A DNA stretch of 64,000 bases from Pseudoalteromonas rubra. GTDB lineage: Bacteria; Pseudomonadota; Gammaproteobacteria; Enterobacterales; Alteromonadaceae. Positions 16,774 to 24,565 of the stretch are shown here, one piece after another (the stretch's first letter is position 1; every line of letters starts with the position of its first letter). A program made the position numbers and the translations under genes. The notes under the pieces were generated by a model. The model was not told where the DNA came from. It saw nothing but the letters and a program-made list of their open reading frames with translations, and searched no databases. The DNA is taken from NCBI RefSeq assembly GCF_005886805.2, contig NZ_CP045430.1, forward strand, positions 186,001 to 250,000, read 5' to 3'.

Positions 16774-19068
16774 TTATACACTGATACTATCAAGAAGATC
16801 ATCAAAGTAATTTTGTTGATTTTCTCCTTTAGGTGGTTGTTTTAGCTTCTTCTGTACAACACTTAACTTTTTCTTCAATTCAATCAACTCTATTTCCGCT
16901 AGGCGTTGTTTATCCAACCTCTGAAGTATTTGGAATAGAATATAAAAATCCACAAGGTACCTCTTGTTATTCTCTCTCCCGAACAAATCAGTCATAGAAT
17001 CCATATCAGATGTGGAAAGCTTACCCTTCAGACTTGATATAATATTTTTAACCTCTTCTATCGAGCTAATAAAATCTCGCTTTAGCGACGAGTCTGTAAT
17101 CATCTTCTCAAGTAGCACCGACACGTCTTTTTTGTTTGTTACTCGACAGTTTATCCTTCCGTCACGTAAATAGAAGCCCAAGCTGATATGACCAGGCCTA
17201 TATTTCTTATTGTATAAGTTATAAACAAGAAGCGCCACTAGTTCCTCATTTTGCATTCTGTCAGAGGTTTTATCTTTATTCCTCTTTTTAATATAAAACC
17301 AATCAATATTACAATCTGTTATAACTCTGATTTTATCAATCACATCTTTATCAACAAATGAATTCCACATTTCAAAAGAGTTTTCTTTAATAGGATACGG
17401 CTTGTTATTTAAGCGGATAAAAAGGTCAACTGGCTCAAAATCATTATTAAGATGATAGTCTATTTCAATAACACTTAACATAAAGTCATATATTTTATCT
17501 TGAACATTCAGCTCCAACTCATTGAATCTCAACCCATTTAGCTCCCTAAGTATTTTTAGGCGAGACAACTTAAATGCATTTAATTTTGGATATACTTTAT
17601 TTCCATTTTCATCGATATAAGTTTTGCCCATAAAACCAATTATGGACAGCAAGCGCTGCTGGCCATCAATAACTTCTTTGACATTGTTTTTGCTTTTAAA
17701 AACAAAAAGTGGCGGTAAGCTAATTCCTAATATAATACTTTCAATAATAGCAGACGCTTTAAATAGATTAATCCTTTCTGGGCGCTGGTAAGATGGCCTA
17801 ATTAAATATCTACTCCCGTTAACCTCCTCTACAATTTCCTCTACAGGAATTCTCGAAGGTTCAGGCTTTTGAACACGTAAAGACGCTAACTCAATTAGTT
17901 TTAGTTTTGCTTCATTTTCACTTTGTCGAAGTTCTTTAACTCTAGTTTTGAAATCATCATCCTTTATATATAAATCAAAGCTATGATGAAAAACCTCTTC
18001 AAGAAAAACAGAAGTAGAGTAATAACGCTCTATAATTGCTTTGTAGTGGTGACTATTTTCATATGAATAATCATTTGAGTTATCACTAAAGAACTTTTTA
18101 AATTTACTTATATTAACTTTGCTATAAACTTCATCAATATCAAAACCATCCTCTCTAAGAATATATAACCCCCATAACATACATTCATTAAGAAGCCTGT
18201 TATTAAAATCATTATCGAGTTTTGAAACCAAGTTCTCAACCTTATCAATTATCGAGAACAAGTTATCGCAAACTTCGTCAGGATTTTCAGTATTATCAGA
18301 TTTAACAGAGTATAGTAATTCCATCACTTCTGCGCGGTTTGACCCAGATGCAAATGTTTTAATTGGGAAAGATGAAAGAACAAGGCACTTTCTCAAAAAC
18401 TGTAAGATTACCGATATATCGTCAGATTTCTTTGATTTACTTATAAAAAGTTCATAAATACGCTTACCCAAATCAGGGTTACATAGTAACTTTTCTCTTA
18501 ACTTGTTTGTCAAATGATCTTCATCATAGGTCGCGTTATCTATCTCAGCACTACTCAAAGGTGTAATTCCCGAGTTATACCTTCTAAAAATCTCCTTTTT
18601 TATTTTATCTTCCAAAAGAGAACTCATTTTTGGTTCATTATGTACTTCAAACTCAAAGATTCGAATTTTTGCATCATCAAACAGCCCCTGAACTTCAGAG
18701 TCTAACTTACTAAAAACTTGCCCTTGCAATTGAGGTAGCTTTGTCAGACCTTTAATATTTAGCTTCAACTCTCCATCTTTAAACTTTTTTATAGTTTCAT
18801 ATCTTTGCCTTCCATCTATAACTTCTATCGATGCCCCTGAATTGAAGAAAATTAGAGGAGGAACATCTGTTCCAAGAAGAATGCTTTCGATAAAAAAAGT
18901 AGCCTTGCTATTGTCCCACACATAGTTCCTTTGATAGTAAGGGCTATAGTCAATTTTTCTTCTTCTTCGCTCACTAAAAAGGGTTTTAATTGAAATGGAA
19001 TAAACACTAGTTTTAATATGTTTTTTGAAAATATCTTCAAATTCTTGTTCTTTTAGAAAAGCACTCAT
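16774..19068 (-). CDS. Double DUF262 (GmrSD/ParB-like) protein
   Basis: A 764-residue protein containing two DUF262 units. The first, near residues 35-110, has YSPYYQRNYVWD and EVIDGRQRYETI; the second, at about residues 430-520, has RPSYQRPERIN and EVIDGQQRLLSIIGF. DUF262 is a ParB/Srx-like domain that hydrolyses or binds nucleotides and is the N-terminal half of GmrS/GmrD type IV restriction enzymes and of SspE. The usual partner HNH nuclease domain (DUF1524) is not seen; the C-terminus is a Lys/Leu-rich helical tail. The gene starts 3 bases after the putAbiC-like gene and is the last of a four-gene operon. It is strikingly A+T-rich compared with the flanking helicase genes, which suggests separate acquisition. 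Confidence 0.85.
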   Translation of the reverse strand: MSAFLKEQEFEDIFKKHIKTSVYSISIKTLFSERRRRKIDYSPYYQRNYVWDNSKATFFIESILLGTDVPPLIFFNSGASIEVIDGRQRYETIKKFKDGELKLNIKGLTKLPQLQGQVFSKLDSEVQGLFDDAKIRIFEFEVHNEPKMSSLLEDKIKKEIFRRYNSGITPLSSAEIDNATYDEDHLTNKLREKLLCNPDLGKRIYELFISKSKKSDDISVILQFLRKCLVLSSFPIKTFASGSNRAEVMELLYSVKSDNTENPDEVCDNLFSIIDKVENLVSKLDNDFNNRLLNECMLWGLYILREDGFDIDEVYSKVNISKFKKFFSDNSNDYSYENSHHYKAIIERYYSTSVFLEEVFHHSFDLYIKDDDFKTRVKELRQSENEAKLKLIELASLRVQKPEPSRIPVEEIVEEVNGSRYLIRPSYQRPERINLFKASAIIESIILGISLPPLFVFKSKNNVKEVIDGQQRLLSIIGFMGKTYIDENGNKVYPKLNAFKLSRLKILRELNGLRFNELELNVQDKIYDFMLSVIEIDYHLNNDFEPVDLFIRLNNKPYPIKENSFEMWNSFVDKDVIDKIRVITDCNIDWFYIKKRNKDKTSDRMQNEELVALLVYNLYNKKYRPGHISLGFYLRDGRINCRVTNKKDVSVLLEKMITDSSLKRDFISSIEEVKNIISSLKGKLSTSDMDSMTDLFGRENNKRYLVDFYILFQILQRLDKQRLAEIELIELKKKLSVVQKKLKQPPKGENQQNYFDDLLDSISV

Positions 19069-19071
19069 AAT

Positions 19072-20325
19072 TTACACCAAATCATCACAAAAAATTAAAT
19101 TTTTAAAGCCACACACATTAAATTCATAGTCAAGACAATTTTCCAATATACTCCCCATTATCTCGACATCATCAGGCTCATAGTATACGCCATATATCAA
19201 AAGTTCACTTAGCACTAGTTTGACAAAATTTATAAAACAATCAGAGCTCAATCCAAATGTAGCCTTAACCTTATCACGTTCACTAGTGACGATTTTAAAT
19301 TCAAAATCATTCCTGTATTCGGAACTAAATGCTATTGAAACCCCTTCATCTAAGCTGAAAATATATGACTCACGATAGCTATCCTCGAATTCGTTCAGCA
19401 ACTCTATTTGCATCTTACTAAGAAAACTTCTCGTTGCTTCTTTAACTTCTTGGCCAAAGCAAGCAAGTGCTCGGGCTTGCACTTGCTCGTCTAAGCCGTT
19501 TTGACTATCTAGTGTATCTTTAGTAAAGCTTAAAAAGTGTAACTTATAACAGTCAGAAAAGTGCTTAAGTAAGTTATACTTCAAAACCATTCTATATAGA
19601 CCACCCGCATCATTAGAAAAAGAATTGTAGTATATAATAAACAACTGAGACTCAGACAGCAAAGACCTTACGATCTTTATATATACAAATTTATCTCTAT
19701 CTTTTAGATTTGATTGATCTATGGACTTTATTAAGCGATAAAAAACTCTAAAATATAGTTGAAGTTGACCATCTTCAGTTGAAATCACCTCCTCATAAGC
19801 CTCGTGCCCTCTACTCTCTGGAGAACCATTAGATAAATAAAGGCTTACAACTCTAGATTTTACTGACTTAAAATAGTCACCATCTTGATGCTCATTATTT
19901 AAATCAGAAACAACATTTCTGTACAACTCTATCATCGAAAAGAAAATAGAATCAAACCTTTGTTCCATCAATGTCTTAGATTGTTCTTTAAACACCTCTC
20001 TAGACTGCTTAAACTCCTCACGCTGAAGCCTAAACTCTTCTGCTTGGATTGTTAGTGCTTCAACTTGTTTATCCAGTGCTATTCTATTATTTTTAAAGTC
20101 TCTTCGCTGTTCCTTCAGAGCGTTATAAAATAAAAGGACGCTACATAAAGTCCAAATAGAACCGACTACTCCACCAAAAAAATCACCAAAGACACCGAAC
20201 TTTCCAGCATTGATTCTAAGATCTGAATTTAAGTTCTCATTCCATAGAAATAGCACTATTAAAGGTAAAAGCACTAAATTCAGTAGTACTGCAACTCTAA
20301 TTATTATATTTGTATTCCTTTCCAA
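19072..20325 (-). CDS. putAbiC-like membrane-anchored abortive infection protein
   Basis: About 417 residues, with two N-terminal membrane segments (IIIRVAVLLNLVLLPLIVLF and a second around VVGSIWTLCSVLLFYNAL) separated by a short loop. A coiled coil rich in Gln/Glu/Arg follows, then a helical domain with the pattern of the putative phage abortive infection family (PF16872 type): QRFDSIFFSMIELYRNVV, YFRVFYRLIKSID and YIKIVRSLLSESQLFIIYYN. No ATG start exists. The TTG at 20325 is chosen because GGAG lies six bases before it; the frame also opens at a TTG at 20337 with no ribosome-binding site. It begins about 33 bases after the helicase stop and ends 3 bases before the DUF262 gene. A+T-rich like the DUF262 gene. 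Role in phage response is inferred from family resemblance only. Confidence 0.78.
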   Translation of the reverse strand: MERNTNIIIRVAVLLNLVLLPLIVLFLWNENLNSDLRINAGKFGVFGDFFGGVVGSIWTLCSVLLFYNALKEQRRDFKNNRIALDKQVEALTIQAEEFRLQREEFKQSREVFKEQSKTLMEQRFDSIFFSMIELYRNVVSDLNNEHQDGDYFKSVKSRVVSLYLSNGSPESRGHEAYEEVISTEDGQLQLYFRVFYRLIKSIDQSNLKDRDKFVYIKIVRSLLSESQLFIIYYNSFSNDAGGLYRMVLKYNLLKHFSDCYKLHFLSFTKDTLDSQNGLDEQVQARALACFGQEVKEATRSFLSKMQIELLNEFEDSYRESYIFSLDEGVSIAFSSEYRNDFEFKIVTSERDKVKATFGLSSDCFINFVKLVLSELLIYGVYYEPDDVEIMGSILENCLDYEFNVCGFKNLIFCDDLV

Positions 20326-20358
20326 TCTAAGCTCCAATTATTCTATTAGATTCGTTAA

Positions 20359-23331
20359 TCACCTCAACCTCGCAAACGTCACTAAACTATCGTCCGCGAT
20401 AATGGTTTTGTAATCTGGGTTGCGGGCGACCAGCAGGTATCTGGCTTCGCCCTCTTCGTTGTATTCTTTTTGCACGTCGCGCAGTAAAAACTGGGCGTCG
20501 CCTGATTCATCAAATCGTTCAATGGCGATGGTTTTACCAGTGATTGAACCAGCGTTATCGCTGCTGATCCGCTCTAGTACCAATAAATCGCCGTCCAGAA
20601 TGGGATTTTTACCGCCATTCATTGAGTTACCGCTGGCATGGGCCAGAAAGTGCTTGTCCGGATCTACCCTGCCAGCACGGTCAGGTGCCGGGCGCCATGT
20701 CATGTCGCTGTCGTCGCCAGTTTTAAAGTGACCGCAGGCAATTTTTAGATTGGGGAAATACGGCAACTGAACCACACTGGTGCTCTCGGGTTCACTTTGC
20801 TGTTCTGGCCTATCTGGCTCTTTTTCGCCAGAGACTTTATCCGGTTCAGGGGTGGCTGCTTGCAGCTCTGAAATACGCTTGTTTTCAATACGCTGAGTGT
20901 ATTCAGCCAGTCTGAGTTCAATAAGCTCTGAAACGCAGTCTGCCAGCTTGTCGATATCCTGGTCCGGGAGCTGGCCAATATTCACTTGAGCAACCAGCCG
21001 GGCTGTTTTCAGATCTTCACCGTTTTTTTCGACCTTAAACCAGGTTGTGCCTTGCTTGGCTTTTTTAAATCCTGTGTAGGCTTCAATGGGGTTACCCAGC
21101 CAATAACTGAACCAGGCATGGCTGTCTGGTGCCAGTGCTCGTTTAGATTCAGGCAGGTCATGTGCTTTAAGGTGCGGGTAGCGTGCTAAAATTGCCGCAC
21201 TGACATTAGCCAATTCAGCTAGGGTTGGTGCGACCCTGAAGCCATCGAGCTGTATAAAAGCTTGCAGTAAAATGGCCTTAAAACACTTAGTCATACTGGT
21301 TTGCTGTACAGCATTAAGCAGAAAATCAGCACGAGGCGCTAACCAGTCACCGCCGATTTGGTCACCGATATCGGCCAGCATCGAAAACCAGCTACCGTGT
21401 TGTTTATTTACTTTTTTCAGGTCGCCGTGGTGACGATAAAACTCGCTTGCACTCGGGCTATGACCAAGCAACTGGGCCAGATGCTCATAATCTTCCAGTG
21501 CTGTGGTGCGTTGTATTTTGGCCAGTTGCTGCCAAAAGTCAGTGATCTCCAGGTCAAAATTAATGAAACACCCATCGGGCAATTTCGGCTCTCTCAGTGC
21601 TTGCGTGACCCCTTTTGCGCCTTGCGCATCAAGCAGCGCCGCCGGTTTGTTCAAAAAACTATGGTGGTTGCCAATAAAATCCAGCACGGTGAGGTGGGTT
21701 TTGCCTTCACAGGTACGTAATCCCCGGCCAAGCTGCTGTAAAAACAGAATCTTGGAATCGCTGGGCCGCAGCATCAATACCGTATCAATGCTGGGTAAGT
21801 CGGTGCCTTCGTTAAATAAATCAACGGAGAATAAAATCTCAATCTGCCCTTGCTCAAGCTGCTTTAGCGCATCATTACGGCGTACCTGAGAGTCGCTGTG
21901 TACGGCCAGCGCCTTGACACCAGCATCATTAAAGTACCCGGCCATATGTTCGGCATGGCGCTTAGAAATGCAAAATGCCAGCGTGCGTTGCTGCTTACGC
22001 GCTTGCCATTCTTTTAATGCATGTGCCGCCCGTTTACTGGTGCCAAACTGATTTTCCAGTGCATCCGGGTCGAACCGGCCATTGCGCCAGGGAATTGCGG
22101 TGTAATCAACGTCCTGATCCCAAATACCATAATACTGAAATGGTACCAGTGTGCCGTTGTCGATCCCCTGAGTGAGGTTGCGTTCAAACACCAGGTTGTT
22201 GTCGCACAGTCCAAGTATATCGGCCTGATCGGTACGCTCCGGCGTGGCGGTTAAACCCAGCAAGAACTGTGGGGTAAAGTAGTTGAGTAATGCGCGGTAG
22301 ACCCGGGCACTGGCGTGGTGAAATTCATCCACCACGATATAGTCAAAATGTTCCGGCGCAAAGCGCTGCAAATGGCGCGCTTGCCCTAACGTCTGGACTG
22401 AGGCAAAAAGGCAATCGGCGTCCGAGTCTTTCTGTTTACCCGTGTATAGCCCGGTTTTGCATTGCAATAATCGCGCGAAGGTGCGCTGGGCCTGAGTCAG
22501 GATCTCCTCGCGATGAGCCACAAACAAAATACGCTTTGCATGCATTTGTTGCGCATCAAATACCGAAAGCCAGGTTTTACCCATTCCGGTTGCCAGCACC
22601 ACAAGCCCCCGCCTGAAGCCCTGACGACGTGTGTCTGCCAGCGCATCCAATGCCAGCTGTTGATCAGCACGAGGGGTAGCAGGCTCTGCATCACTGGCGT
22701 CTTCCGCTTCTCCTGCCACCATAAACTGCGGCGCTTTTCGTCTATGTATATAGCTATCAATCCAGCTATGGCACAGAGTTTTGACGTTGCAATGAGAAAA
22801 CAGCTCAGCAAAAGACTGGCGAATATGGTTGAATTCGATGGCACCTTTGCTGCCTGGCGGATGGGTATAGTCGTGGCGAAAACACCATTCAAGCCCAGTA
22901 GTTAGAGCACTTTTACTGATATTGTTTGAACCGATAAAAGCGCAACCCGCTGCAACCTCTGCACTGTTTTCCTGTGTTTTGACAAAAATATACGACTTCA
23001 TATGAAAGCTCTGGCTTTTATCGCTTTCATAGATGCGAATATCAGCGCCGCGCTCAACCAGAGTCATTAGCTCCCGTAATGCCACTGGACTGGTAATGTC
23101 CAGATAATCAGAAGTGAGCAGTTTTAATTGCGCGCCACTGCGTAGTGCCTCAAGCAGAGGGTCGAACAACAACGCCAGTCCGCTTTGTTGAATAAAAGAT
23201 ACAGTGATTTCTATTTCGTCGGCATGGTTAATGGCATGCACAAGCTTTGGCAATAAGGGGTCAGAGCCACCCGTCGTCAGCTGACGTGCGCTATTTTGCA
23301 ATACGGTGCTCTGACTAAAACTATTCACCAC
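20359..23331 (-). CDS. PLD-nuclease / helicase / S24 (LexA-like) fusion protein
   Basis: A 990-residue, three-part protein. Residues about 20-190: PLD-like nuclease domain with FHMKSYIFVKT and FIGSNNISKSAL. Residues about 220-580: SF2 helicase with Walker A LATGMGKTWLS, DEFH-type box VVDEFHHASA, LTATPERTD and LQQLGRGLRT. A central helical region follows. Residues about 860-990 are a peptidase S24/LexA-like domain with the serine motif ASGNSMNGGKNPILDGDLLV. The lysine normally expected about 35-40 residues later (as in LexA/UmuD) is not obvious: FLLRDVQKE stands there. The GTG start overlaps the methyltransferase stop by 11 bases, so the two are coupled. The putAbiC-like and DUF262 genes follow in the same direction. 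A damage- or signal-gated nuclease is a reasonable inference. Confidence 0.88.
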   Translation of the reverse strand: MVNSFSQSTVLQNSARQLTTGGSDPLLPKLVHAINHADEIEITVSFIQQSGLALLFDPLLEALRSGAQLKLLTSDYLDITSPVALRELMTLVERGADIRIYESDKSQSFHMKSYIFVKTQENSAEVAAGCAFIGSNNISKSALTTGLEWCFRHDYTHPPGSKGAIEFNHIRQSFAELFSHCNVKTLCHSWIDSYIHRRKAPQFMVAGEAEDASDAEPATPRADQQLALDALADTRRQGFRRGLVVLATGMGKTWLSVFDAQQMHAKRILFVAHREEILTQAQRTFARLLQCKTGLYTGKQKDSDADCLFASVQTLGQARHLQRFAPEHFDYIVVDEFHHASARVYRALLNYFTPQFLLGLTATPERTDQADILGLCDNNLVFERNLTQGIDNGTLVPFQYYGIWDQDVDYTAIPWRNGRFDPDALENQFGTSKRAAHALKEWQARKQQRTLAFCISKRHAEHMAGYFNDAGVKALAVHSDSQVRRNDALKQLEQGQIEILFSVDLFNEGTDLPSIDTVLMLRPSDSKILFLQQLGRGLRTCEGKTHLTVLDFIGNHHSFLNKPAALLDAQGAKGVTQALREPKLPDGCFINFDLEITDFWQQLAKIQRTTALEDYEHLAQLLGHSPSASEFYRHHGDLKKVNKQHGSWFSMLADIGDQIGGDWLAPRADFLLNAVQQTSMTKCFKAILLQAFIQLDGFRVAPTLAELANVSAAILARYPHLKAHDLPESKRALAPDSHAWFSYWLGNPIEAYTGFKKAKQGTTWFKVEKNGEDLKTARLVAQVNIGQLPDQDIDKLADCVSELIELRLAEYTQRIENKRISELQAATPEPDKVSGEKEPDRPEQQSEPESTSVVQLPYFPNLKIACGHFKTGDDSDMTWRPAPDRAGRVDPDKHFLAHASGNSMNGGKNPILDGDLLVLERISSDNAGSITGKTIAIERFDESGDAQFLLRDVQKEYNEEGEARYLLVARNPDYKTIIADDSLVTFARLR

Positions 23332-23923
23332 TCACCCTTTCCAACAAAGCATTAAGCCAGCGTTCGTGTTCGCGGCCGGGGCGTTGGTCGCCGGTTTGCC
23401 AGGTTTTGCAGGCTTTAAGGCCGGTGTTTTGTGCAAGCAAAGTGTTCAGGCTTTGCTCTGTGAGATCGGTGAATGCGCGGCCACCTGTGGTGCGTTCGCC
23501 TTCGCCGTATTTAAACGAGATATAGATGATGCCTTCTGGTTTGAGTGCTTTTTGCAGGCGCTGAAAAACCGCCGAGAGCTCTGCCATGGGGACATGTAAC
23601 AGGCTTGCGCAGCACCATATGGCGTCATAAGTGTTGAGGTCTCTGAGTTCGTCGAAACTGAAGCAACCTACGGGTTGTTCCAGATGGAAGCTGGCGATGT
23701 TGGCAAGCTCGGCGCAGGCATCGAAGGCTTCGACCCGGTAGCCGAGGTTTTTAAACGCCAGTGCATCGCGGCCTGAGCCGCAGCCGGCATCGAGGATTTT
23801 TCCGCCTTTTGGTATGAGAGGTAAAAATTCGTCGTACAGTGGCTGCATATTTACCGCGAACGTTTCTTCGGCAAAACTGACTGCGTTGCGGCTGTAGTAT
23901 TCTAATGTAGAGTCAGACATCAC
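23321..23923 (-). CDS. Class I SAM-dependent methyltransferase
   Basis: A 200-residue Rossmann-fold methyltransferase. Motif I is ILDAGCGSGRDALAF, the acidic residue ending strand 2 is in YRVEAFDAC, and motif IV-like YDAIWCCASLLHVP follows. The C-terminal part has GIIYISFKYGEGERTT. There is no DNA-target-recognition domain and no N6-adenine catalytic (D/N/S)PP(Y/F) motif, so small-molecule or protein methylation is as likely as nucleic-acid modification. It is the first gene of the four-gene operon and overlaps the next start by 11 bases. A tandem ATG ATG start follows a GGGTGAG-type ribosome-binding site. Confidence 0.87.
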   Translation of the reverse strand: MMSDSTLEYYSRNAVSFAEETFAVNMQPLYDEFLPLIPKGGKILDAGCGSGRDALAFKNLGYRVEAFDACAELANIASFHLEQPVGCFSFDELRDLNTYDAIWCCASLLHVPMAELSAVFQRLQKALKPEGIIYISFKYGEGERTTGGRAFTDLTEQSLNTLLAQNTGLKACKTWQTGDQRPGREHERWLNALLERVSGE

Positions 23924-24522
23924 TCACCCGTTTACTCTGTGGTGTAGCTGGTAAGGAGATGATGCAGTGGGACAGGTAATGGCATTCGGGGGATTCCCGG
24001 CTCGTTGCCTGTTGTTCGGCGGTTACAACTTCCTTTGCGCGACACTTTAACACTATTCTTGTTAACTGTTCTTTTTGGCTATTCTTGTTAGCGGTCTGGT
24101 GCTACTTTGATACCGGAACCGTAGTCCGATATTTGGTGCAGACACGAGAATAATCTACAACACTTTTGTCTGATTGAGTAGCTTTTTATCCGCCGTTATT
24201 AGCGATTTTAATACAAGTGTTCAAATTTTGGTTACAAATGAGATAATGAGTCCAGTTTGTTTTTCTCAAGGCAGCTTTATCCTAATTTTGGAAAACCTTT
24301 AAAAGTAACTCATGGCGATTTTTATTACTATTACAGGGCATTACACACTGAGAATGGCGCTTTCTTCAATGTGGATAGCGCAAGCTATTGGTGTCTTCGG
24401 TGGGTGGTTTCCGGCTCGTTTGCCGGAATGACGCTACGGGCTCGTTAGCCAGGATGACACTATAAGCTATTTGGGCAGGGTGAGATGGAACTCGTTGGAA
24501 AGGTGACAAAATCAGGCTGTGT
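23924..24522. other. Intergenic region with promoter of the methyltransferase operon and REP-like element
   Basis: No gene seen. The right part carries a REP-like hairpin at 24409; a degenerate relative (GGATTCCCGGCTCGTTGCC) lies near 23991-24010. The stretch close to 23924 should hold the promoter of the defence-like operon. Confidence 0.45.
24409..24433. repeat. REP-like hairpin (TTCCGGC...GCCGGAATGACG)
   Basis: TTCCGGC, a six-base loop and GCCGGAA followed by TGACG match the dispersed palindromes at about 6728, 6838, 34088 and 34291. A partial second unit (GGGCTCGTTAGCCAGGATGAC) follows directly. Confidence 0.65.
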
Positions 24523-24550
24523 CCGACTCTGGCGTATTTACCAGAGTCGG
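24523..24550 (-). terminator. Hairpin downstream of the BNR protein gene
   Basis: CCGACTCTGG and CCAGAGTCGG form a perfect 10-bp stem with an 8-base loop, 15 bases after the gene's stop. On the minus strand no T-run follows, so termination is likely but not textbook. Confidence 0.6.
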
Positions 24551-24565
24551 TGTTGTGATGTTTAC

